From NCBI GenBank assembly GCA_943841885.1, contig CALSZZ010000004.1, positions 197,894 to 258,818 of the forward strand: DNA of 60,925 nucleotides, written 5' to 3'. The position numbers and the translations under genes are program-made. Source of the stretch: Candidatus Thalassarchaeaceae archaeon. Lineage in GTDB: Archaea > Thermoplasmatota > Poseidoniia > Poseidoniales > Thalassarchaeaceae. Each line of letters begins with the position of its first letter. Within the stretch, counting starts at the first letter, position 1. This document shows positions 55,466 through 60,925 of this stretch, piece by piece. The notes under the pieces are model-generated. The model searched no databases. It was not told the origin of the DNA and saw nothing but the letters and a program-made list of their open reading frames with translations.

Positions 55466-55563
55466 GATACCCTCTGTACAGTCATCTCACGCGTCCGTAC
55501 CCTCTCATAATACGCCTATACAGTGGGTGTAGAGAGGGTGTTGCATGGGTATACAGAGGTATC
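55466..55563. repeat. Hairpin-forming intergenic repeat B, copy 1
   Basis: GATACCCTCTGTA (55466-55478) pairs with TACAGAGGTATC (55552-55563) with one bulge, and an inner ACCCTCT/AGAGGGT pair nests inside. The core GGGTATACAGAGG (55547-55559) recurs reverse-complemented at 59993-60005. It fills the gap between the lipoprotein and SDR genes; terminator, regulatory site or mobile remnant cannot be told apart. Confidence 0.5.
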
Positions 55564-56431
55564 AAGAACATTCAATTGCATCAATGATTTGCTTCTGTAT
55601 GTGTTCGTCATAAGCCGATGGATGGAGTTCTTTTTCTTTCGATTTGGTGTCAAAGTAACGCCCTGTTACGCCTTCCAGTGATGGATCGGTTGCAGCAAAT
55701 ACCGTTGATTGTGAAGCTTTGTGAGCGCTCTTGCCACCATCACTTCGGAAAAATAATTTGAAAAATGGCATCATAATTTTCATTGGACCAGGAAGCCCCT
55801 TCGTTGTCAATGATTGTGTCATTGAAGTTGATGCTCTTCCCGGAAAAACGATATTGACACTCACGTTCTCTGGCTCCAATCTTTTGGAGAGGGTAATCGA
55901 CATGGCTTCCAAGATGCTTTTTGAGTGAGTGTATGTCATCAAACCTCTGAATTGTTTTTCAGCCTGCAGATTTGTTGGATCAATGGCGGCGGGTTTATCT
56001 CCACCACTGGTGTTCAATACTCGAGGTGATGGCGAGGATTTTAACTTCGGCAAGAGGGCATGGGTTAGGTTCCAAGGTGCAACCACATTCACTGCAAAAT
56101 GCATCTCTAATCCATCTTCGTTGTGTTTGAGTGTGTTTCCAAGATAGCCTGCATTGTTGATGAGGACATCAATTTTGGAAACGCTTTGATTGATTGCATT
56201 TGCTAATTGCTCAACTCCATTCTTTGTTGAAACATCCCCAACAATAAACTCAATTTCAGAATTTCCTGATTCTTTGATGATGGTTTCAGTAGCATTTTCT
56301 CCACGCTCAGTATTTCTTCCAACGAGAATCACATGCGCTCCGAGTTTCGCAATTTCAAGAGCAGTGTAATATCCAATTCCAGAGGTTGCTCCAGTGATTA
56401 CAACTGTTTTTTCTGACATCAATTTCGGCAT
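55562..56431 (-). CDS. Short-chain dehydrogenase (retinol dehydrogenase-like)
   Basis: 289 residues from ATG 56431 (ATG 56419 also plausible; the frame upstream of these is not family sequence). 'VVITGATSGIGYYTALEIAK' is the cofactor site, 'NNAGYLGNTL' and 'YTHSK' the catalytic landmarks, with Ser in 'LNTSGGDKPA'. Similar in group to the SDR at 14.1 kb but on the higher-GC side. It starts 29 bp after the stop of the upstream esterase gene, so the HxlR-esterase-SDR set looks like one transcription unit. Confidence 0.9.
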   Translation of the reverse strand: MPKLMSEKTVVITGATSGIGYYTALEIAKLGAHVILVGRNTERGENATETIIKESGNSEIEFIVGDVSTKNGVEQLANAINQSVSKIDVLINNAGYLGNTLKHNEDGLEMHFAVNVVAPWNLTHALLPKLKSSPSPRVLNTSGGDKPAAIDPTNLQAEKQFRGLMTYTHSKSILEAMSITLSKRLEPENVSVNIVFPGRASTSMTQSLTTKGLPGPMKIMMPFFKLFFRSDGGKSAHKASQSTVFAATDPSLEGVTGRYFDTKSKEKELHPSAYDEHIQKQIIDAIECS

Positions 56432-56459
56432 ACAAGTTTCACCATTTTTCAGTAGAATC

Positions 56460-57716
56460 TCAAGCCGTACTGTTTGACGCAAATACTTGTGAGGGATTAT
56501 TTGCCCATATCGCTTCAAGGAAAGCATCAACTCTATCGTTGATTGGAGTTCTAGCAAAGTTTGTTTCAACATGGTCTCCTTCGGGATCAAAATCCAAGAG
56601 ATGAGGTGAATTCGGTTGCGCATCAATCGTCTGGCGTAAATTGTCATACATCCAACGGCAATTACTCAAGTTAGCTTCTTCAGCTGTAGGGATTGTTGGC
56701 AATTTCCCTCCACAGGCAGGATCGAGTTCACCGATAATGAACATAATTGGCACCTCAGTAAATCCATTTCGAATCATCGCTTCAGGATAGAGACCATAGC
56801 CCCAGTAATCAAACCCGACTTTCTCCATACCATCGTTACGTAGATCGCCTCCGTTGAAAGGATAGGGGTCAACACCGACATAGATGTCAAACATTTCAAA
56901 GATCCGGGGTGGATCAAATGTCCATGAATCAGCCACGACTGCAGTAAGGTAGATGTCTTCCTGCGAATATGCAACGGCTACATTCCATACGCCAATTGAG
57001 CCAGCACTTGTTCCATGAGCGAAAACCTGACTGGTTGGGTAGTTGGCTACGGTGTAATCCATTGCGGCCATCGTAGCCTGCAAACCATTTACTTCTCGAA
57101 GAACACCATCATAGGATGAATTCGGGTTGTTCGGATATGGGTCGCCACGACCGGCATAATTGTCATGGTCGCAGAGTGATACCAATAAAACTCGATATCC
57201 ATCGATAATTCGCCGTGTAAGAGTTGAACTCATCAGTTCGTCGTTATTGTTGTGTGTGTTTCCAATCAAATGAAGGTCGATCAGTTTGTCAAAGGATTCC
57301 TCATGGTTCCAAGTATTCTGAGTGATGGTCTTGACGGTTTGGTATGTCTGGTTTTCATCAAACCACCCATAGCCACCTCCGTGAAGATAGGTCCAGAGAG
57401 GAGCCTCAATACCGGGATTATTGATTGGCTCCATGACGAAAAAGGTGTAATGTCCAGACAGTCCACATGTGTATGCTTCATTCCGATAAAAGCTAATTTC
57501 AGCACTTGTGTTGGTGTCCAACTCGAGTATCCTTGATTCGACTAGTTTGATATGTTCAGTCGTTCGTTCGACCAGTGGAATTTCGATTTCATCATTTGAA
57601 TTTTCAAGTACTTCACCGTCAGACGAACCTTCAGACTCACCAAAACATCCCGCTAGAGAAATTGAGATGAAAAAAAGTACCATGAGTAAAGCGTTTGGTT
57701 TGGTTGATTTTTTCAT
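56460..57716 (-). CDS. Lipoprotein alpha/beta-hydrolase esterase
   Basis: 418 residues. Signal with lipobox 'ISLAGC', then an acidic linker. The hydrolase domain has 'WTYLHGGGYGWFD' (HGGG oxyanion hole), nucleophile in 'FAHGTSAGSIGVWNVAVAYS', Asp in 'IIGELDPACGG' and His in 'PEGDHVETNFARTP', a carboxylesterase-type set. Cysteines may form a disulfide. Surface-anchored ester hydrolysis is inferred; substrate unknown. Its ATG at 57716 overlaps the TGA of the upstream HxlR gene by one base, so they are coupled. Confidence 0.85.
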   Translation of the reverse strand: MKKSTKPNALLMVLFFISISLAGCFGESEGSSDGEVLENSNDEIEIPLVERTTEHIKLVESRILELDTNTSAEISFYRNEAYTCGLSGHYTFFVMEPINNPGIEAPLWTYLHGGGYGWFDENQTYQTVKTITQNTWNHEESFDKLIDLHLIGNTHNNNDELMSSTLTRRIIDGYRVLLVSLCDHDNYAGRGDPYPNNPNSSYDGVLREVNGLQATMAAMDYTVANYPTSQVFAHGTSAGSIGVWNVAVAYSQEDIYLTAVVADSWTFDPPRIFEMFDIYVGVDPYPFNGGDLRNDGMEKVGFDYWGYGLYPEAMIRNGFTEVPIMFIIGELDPACGGKLPTIPTAEEANLSNCRWMYDNLRQTIDAQPNSPHLLDFDPEGDHVETNFARTPINDRVDAFLEAIWANNPSQVFASNSTA

Positions 57717-58132
57717 CAGATATCACCTCCATCTTCTGCTGTGACTTGGGTAGAGCATGGAGTTTCGAGAGACTGAATCGATGGATTGGAAGACCTATGA
57801 ACAACCCACTCAAACATGGATTCTAAACTTGGGCGAAGCGCCATACCGTCATTTGTTAGAGCGTATTCAACACGTGTTCCTTGGGAATCTGTGATCTCTT
57901 TTCGAGTAACAAGTCCATTCTCTTCAAGTTCATTCAGCCGTCGAGAGAGCGTCGTAGCAGAACTTTCTACTCTCCTTTCAATTTCTGAAAATCTCATCGG
58001 CTCCTTATCTGATTTGAGTACAACCAAGGTATGGAGCATCGTTGATTTTGAAAGCAAACGAAGCAGATGATCTACATCGTCGCGTAGATTTGTTCGAAGA
58101 GCGTCTAATTCAGCGCTTTCAGCATCGTCCAT
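57716..58132 (-). CDS. HxlR-like winged-helix regulator, paralogue 1
   Basis: About 138 residues from ATG 58132 (ATG 58162 alternative). Winged HTH: 'LLRLLSKSTMLHTLVVLKSD', 'MRFSEIERRVESSATTLSRR' recognition helix, 'ENGLVTRKEITDSQGTRVEY' wing and 'LRPSLESMFEWVVHR' end, the HxlR pattern. No metal or redox Cys in the usual HxlR position is visible. It is translationally coupled to the esterase gene (stop and start share one base), which suggests that it controls that unit. It is about half identical to the next HxlR gene. Confidence 0.85.
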   Translation of the reverse strand: MDDAESAELDALRTNLRDDVDHLLRLLSKSTMLHTLVVLKSDKEPMRFSEIERRVESSATTLSRRLNELEENGLVTRKEITDSQGTRVEYALTNDGMALRPSLESMFEWVVHRSSNPSIQSLETPCSTQVTAEDGGDI

Positions 58133-58200
58133 GATCTCTTTGATTACGCTTCTGATTATCAAGTAAGGGGTTTCAGGAATGTTAGTGCACTCACCAGTTC

Positions 58201-58395
58201 CGACATATCATTTCCATGAAATCGCAAGGGTTCTTGGAACTCCCTTAAGACATTATGTAAGAGTACAATGGGTGTTCAGTCCCCCAGTACACTCGCTAGC
58301 GTCTGTATCGACCGACTGAATCCCCTTTGTATCGGGAAATAAAATGCAAAGGGGTTTCGGATAGCCCCTTGTGATTTCATGGAAATGATATATCG
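58201..58395. mobile_element. MITE-like element with 30-bp terminal inverted repeats (R2+R3)
   Basis: 195 bp whose ends, 58201-58230 and 58366-58395, are inverted copies with 2 mismatches in 30 (CGACATATCATTTCCATGAA at the left). Inside are 7-bp arms TTCAGTC (58275-58281)/GACTGAA (58314-58320) and the palindrome CGCTAGCG (58294-58301). Each half is itself a copy of R1. No coding capacity, and no clear target-site duplication is visible. Size and ends fit a MITE; a large structured regulatory or terminator hairpin is the alternative. Lies between the two HxlR genes. Confidence 0.6.
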
Positions 58396-58417
58396 ATTGA
58401 TTGTATTTTGTTGAAAT

Positions 58418-58771
58418 TCATACTGAACTATCAGCTCGATTGAGCACCCATTCAAACATAGATTCGAGACTGGGTTGAAGTGTAATCGCATCGTCTGTTA
58501 GTTCGTACATTACAGTAGCAGGTACGGTCGCAAATGCCGTACGAGTGACCAAACCATGATCTTCAAGTTCCGCCAATCTTCTTGCAACAGTTGTTGAGGA
58601 GGAGTTTACTCTCTTTTTGATTTCAGAGAAACGCATAGGTTCTTTATCGCAGTTCATGATGTAGAGGATGCTTAGCATCTTTGATTTTGAAAGCAATACA
58701 AGTAAATCATCAACATGAGCTTTAGCAGATTCACACATTGACTGCATACGCTGGGATTGTACTTGAGACAT
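58418..58771 (-). CDS. HxlR-like winged-helix regulator, paralogue 2
   Basis: About 117 residues from ATG 58771 (ATG 58789 alternative). Same layout as paralogue 1: 'LLVLLSKSKMLSILYIMNCD', 'MRFSEIKKRVNSSSTTVARR' and 'LQPSLESMFEWVLNRADSS', with matching lengths between motifs. It is divergent from the quinone-oxidoreductase-like gene, the classic position for an HxlR repressor controlling its neighbour. The promoter gap of about 90-130 bp contains an AT-rich stretch. Confidence 0.85.
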   Translation of the reverse strand: MSQVQSQRMQSMCESAKAHVDDLLVLLSKSKMLSILYIMNCDKEPMRFSEIKKRVNSSSTTVARRLAELEDHGLVTRTAFATVPATVMYELTDDAITLQPSLESMFEWVLNRADSSV

Positions 58772-58905
58772 AAAGTGGCTAAGTAGCATTTTGTTATTAG
58801 GTAACAGGTTACAACATTGTTACAAAAGAACACTATTGCCACTTTTCTACTTATTATGGGATGCACAATGCCCCGACTATGACGACACACCCGAACGGCA
58901 AGACA

Positions 58906-59979
58906 ATGAATATCATCGGCTTTTCAAAATATGGCAAACCTTCTGAATTGAAGAAAATAACGGCCGCCTATCCCCATGGCTTTGATGCTTCAAATAACAT
59001 CGTAATCAAAGTCCACGCATCTGCAATAAATCCAGTCGACAAAGCCCTGCTGTCGGGTGATCTGAAGATGGTTATTCCAGTTGCAGCCTTTCCTCACGTA
59101 ATCTGTTACGATGTGGCTGGAGTTGTTGAAGAAGCAGACAGTGAAGGTAAATTCTCAGTGGGGCAGGAAGTTTTTGCTCGCCTGTTTGGAAACGAAAAGG
59201 ATGGAAAGAAAACCCCGTGGTACAGGGGTGCTATGGCGGAGTACTGTGTTGCTGATACATCCAATGTTGTACCAAAACCAGAAAACCTCTCTTTTGAGGA
59301 AGCGGCCTCGATACCACTCGTTGGTATGACTGCTCTTCAGGTACTCAAAGCATCTGGTCTCAAAGAAGGAGATTCAATCCTCATTACAGGGGGAGCCGGT
59401 GGCGTTGGTACAATGGCTATTCAATTGGCAAAGCATGTGTTCAAGGCCGGACGAGTTGTCACTACAGCCTCTAAAGGTGATAAAGAGAATTTGTGTATGA
59501 CTCTCGGAGCAGATGAGGTCATTGATTACAAGACTGCGAAATTCGAGGAGGTTTTTGGTGAATCTGACGAATCAAAGTTTGATGTTTGTTTTGATACGAC
59601 TGGGGAGAGTCTTCAGATGTCGGAAGTTGTCAAAGATGGCGGGAGCATAGTAACCATTGCAGGCATGGCGACTCTAGAGGAACTACGCCGCATAGGCGGC
59701 ACAGCTTGGATCCTCAAACTGTTCGTCAAGCGGAGAGTGAAGCGGAAGGAGTACAAAGCTGCTAAATCCAATAATGCGGACTGGAATTACCTTTTCCTTT
59801 CACCAAGCCAGGAGGACCTCTCAACGCTAGCAAAACATCTTGAAAGTGGTGCAATCAAACCAGTTCTCGATGGTGTTTGGGATTTCCATTCTGAAGACGC
59901 CAAAGACGGTTGGCAAGGAGCATTCAATCAATCATTCTCTGGTCGTGCAAAAGGTAAATGCGTTGTAAAGATAGTTTGA
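58906..59979 (+). CDS. MDR-superfamily NAD(P)-dependent oxidoreductase (quinone reductase-like)
   Basis: 357 residues from ATG 58906, which gives the family N-terminus 'MNIIGFSKYGKPSELKK'; ATGs at 58861 and 58879 are in frame. 'NPVDKALLSGDL', 'GYDVAGVV'-like 'CYDVAGVVEEA', 'AAMAEYCVAD'-like 'GAMAEYCVAD' and the Rossmann 'ILITGGAGGVGTMAIQLAKH' are the landmarks. The catalytic zinc ligands of alcohol dehydrogenases are absent, so it belongs with zinc-independent quinone/enoyl reductases. Divergent from the HxlR paralogue 2, which probably regulates it. Confidence 0.9.
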   Translation: MNIIGFSKYGKPSELKKITAAYPHGFDASNNIVIKVHASAINPVDKALLSGDLKMVIPVAAFPHVICYDVAGVVEEADSEGKFSVGQEVFARLFGNEKDGKKTPWYRGAMAEYCVADTSNVVPKPENLSFEEAASIPLVGMTALQVLKASGLKEGDSILITGGAGGVGTMAIQLAKHVFKAGRVVTTASKGDKENLCMTLGADEVIDYKTAKFEEVFGESDESKFDVCFDTTGESLQMSEVVKDGGSIVTIAGMATLEELRRIGGTAWILKLFVKRRVKRKEYKAAKSNNADWNYLFLSPSQEDLSTLAKHLESGAIKPVLDGVWDFHSEDAKDGWQGAFNQSFSGRAKGKCVVKIV

Positions 59980-60405
59980 ATATTCTTGAAACCCTCTGTA
60001 TACCCTTTGATACACACCTATCGCGTCGGTATAGTGCAATAGAGTACTCTGAGTACACACTGAGAAAAAGCGAATCAAAGGGTAGCGAATACGCTGTATT
60101 GCAGTACAACGGTTACTATGGTAAAATCTGAACCATTGGGATTATCACTGTAACCCATTAGTTATTCCAAATAAGCAAAGGGGGGCGCTATAGTTTTGGT
60201 ATTCCCTACCCGCTGACAAGTATACGACTCAGAGGTTCTCAGACGTTAGTGACGATTCTATTCAACAGATTCTTGTATCTTAGTCTTGGCATAGCAATCT
60301 TCGAATCATGGCCAATTCTGTTACATTTAGCACAAACAACATCTTTTTAGAAGCAAAAATGAATATTACATAACAAATATATACCGAGTATCTTGTGAAA
60401 TACTT
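59980..60405. other. Intergenic stretch with hairpin repeats A (copy 2) and B (copy 2)
   Basis: No convincing gene. TACCCTTTGAT (60001-60011) pairs perfectly with ATCAAAGGGTA (60074-60084); between them lies the palindrome AGAGTACTCT (60041-60050). CCTCTGTATACCC (59993-60005) matches the core of repeat B copy 1. Repeat A copy 2 (TACAACGGTT... onward) follows at about 60095-60160. The rest shows nothing I can assign. Confidence 0.55.
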
Positions 60406-60600
60406 ATGGGAATTAAGCAAGCATCTAGATATTGTCCTGGCTGTCAGTCGAACACACTTGCAGTTGGTACCACGCCAAACCACCTCTTACACTTGGCTTT
60501 AACAATAATTAGCCTCGGTGTCTGGAGTATTGTGTGGGTTTTGATTGCTCTTGGAAAAGTCGGCGGATACAAGTGCAGTAAGTGTGGACTACCCGTTTAA
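60406..60600 (+). CDS. Small zinc-ribbon membrane protein
   Basis: 64 residues: 'YCPGCQSN' at the start and 'YKCSKCGLPV' at the end form a four-Cys zinc ribbon split by a central hydrophobic hairpin or single helix ('LLHLALTIISLGVWSIVWVL'). This arrangement, Cys pair, membrane insert, Cys pair, is a known small-protein type in bacteria and archaea of unknown function. ATG start; TATA-like 'AAATATATACC' at about 60376-60386. Confidence 0.75.
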   Translation: MGIKQASRYCPGCQSNTLAVGTTPNHLLHLALTIISLGVWSIVWVLIALGKVGGYKCSKCGLPV

Positions 60601-60700
60601 TTTCCAACTTTTGGTGCTGAGCTACTTATTTTATTTTGCATAGCCTTGTTATAATCGTAAGTCCCTCCATCGATTCATAAGATGTGAATGAATGTGATTT

Positions 60701-60800
60701 CAGTGGGCCGAATCATTCGCTAGCGTCTGCATCGGCCCACTGAACTCCCTTTATACCAGAAAATAGTATGCAAGGGGATTTCGGATAACCTCTTTGAAAG
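60701..60800 (+). repeat. Diverged copy of the inverted-repeat element (R4)
   Basis: Shares with 58291-58395 the CGCTAGCGTCTG core, 'ACTGAA', 'ATGCAAGGGG' and 'TTTCGGATA' but lacks the outer terminal repeat. It contains a perfect 11-bp-arm hairpin CAGTGGGCCGA (60701-60711)/TCGGCCCACTG (60732-60742) with the CGCTAGCG palindrome in the loop. It ends just before the stop codon of the gene fragment at the right edge. Confidence 0.7.
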
Positions 60801-60808
60801 GAGTCAAG

Positions 60809-60925
60809 TTATTTCATTGAATTAATAGCAACTAATAGTCGATTAGTATTTTCCTCATTTTTACCCCAATCAAAACATTGGATTGGTAGTGAACATTCAC
60901 TCCTAATTCTTAACATACCGGATGG
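60809..60925 (-). CDS. C-terminal fragment of a gene entering from the right edge
   Basis: The last 38 codons of a minus-strand gene, open to the window edge and ending in TAA at 60809-60811. Visible sequence includes 'LPIQCFDWGKNEENTNRLLV' and ends 'AINSMK'. It is AT-rich like the core genes, suggesting that the core chromosome resumes here. Family not recognised. Confidence 0.55.
   Translation of the reverse strand, partial: PSGMLRIRSECSLPIQCFDWGKNEENTNRLLVAINSMK

Noticed and set aside
58201-58395. Integron attC site flanking gene cassettes
   Set aside because: The element is structured and repeated near small gene units, but the attC core patterns GTTRRRY and RYYYAAC are not at the ends and no integron integrase is present.
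60280-60483. 67-residue Cys-containing frame on the minus strand
   Set aside because: Overlaps the convincing zinc-ribbon membrane gene on the plus strand and has no recognisable domain or start context.

Overview
This window looks like a stretch of an AT-rich marine archaeal chromosome, most likely a planktonic Thermoplasmatota (Poseidoniales / Marine Group II or a relative). The archaeal evidence is direct: deoxyhypusine synthase, ribosomal protein L18e, the L18e-L13-S9-RpoN cluster, an AAA-less THEP1-type NTPase and a PAC2 protein. Bacterial-type genes sit beside them (NAD-dependent DNA ligase, PanD, glycine cleavage H protein, RNase HI, SelO), a mixture familiar in surface-ocean archaea. 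Many secreted Asp-rich, calcium-binding-repeat proteins also fit. The taxon is inferred, not proven; no rRNA is present.

0-18.7 kb is core metabolism and housekeeping on both strands: a TPR protein cut by the left edge, a thioredoxin-like protein, an Lrp regulator, enolase, a SpeD-deoxyhypusine synthase pair, an aminotransferase, tRNA-Cys, RNase HI, GcvH, THEP1, an odd methyltransferase-like gene with a coiled-coil partner, an isopropylmalate/isocitrate dehydrogenase-family enzyme, a short-chain dehydrogenase, an MFS transporter and PanD. 18.8-26.8 kb is one gene for a 2677-residue surface protein. 26.9-33.4 kb is information processing: L18e, L13, S9, RpoN, tRNA-Pro, LigA, PAC2, an Fe-S PD-(D/E)XK nuclease and a DnaQ-like exonuclease. 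33.5-47.9 kb mixes lipoproteins, membrane proteins, ProC, tRNA-Arg, a Nudix enzyme, a FabG-like reductase and SelO. It includes a two-gene operon in which a membrane-tethered HTH protein precedes a Regnase-like (Zc3h12a/NYN) RNase, under a promoter loaded with TTAGGAA repeats.

From about 47.9 kb to 60.8 kb the character changes. Base composition rises and becomes uneven (an AT-rich gene at 52.9 kb sits next to a very GC-rich isochorismatase at 53.8 kb). Genes are lipoproteins, esterases, dehydrogenases and two paralogous HxlR-like regulators, and intergenic DNA carries related hairpin-forming repeats. The best of these is a 195-bp element with 30-bp near-perfect terminal inverted repeats, resembling a MITE, with a half copy and a diverged copy nearby. 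I read this block as an accessory island; an AT-rich gene fragment resumes at the right edge.

Three genes (MFS transporter, PD-(D/E)XK nuclease, ABC substrate-binding lipoprotein) each appear to carry one single-base frameshift near an end. These may be sequence errors or real lesions and matter to any reader of the annotation.
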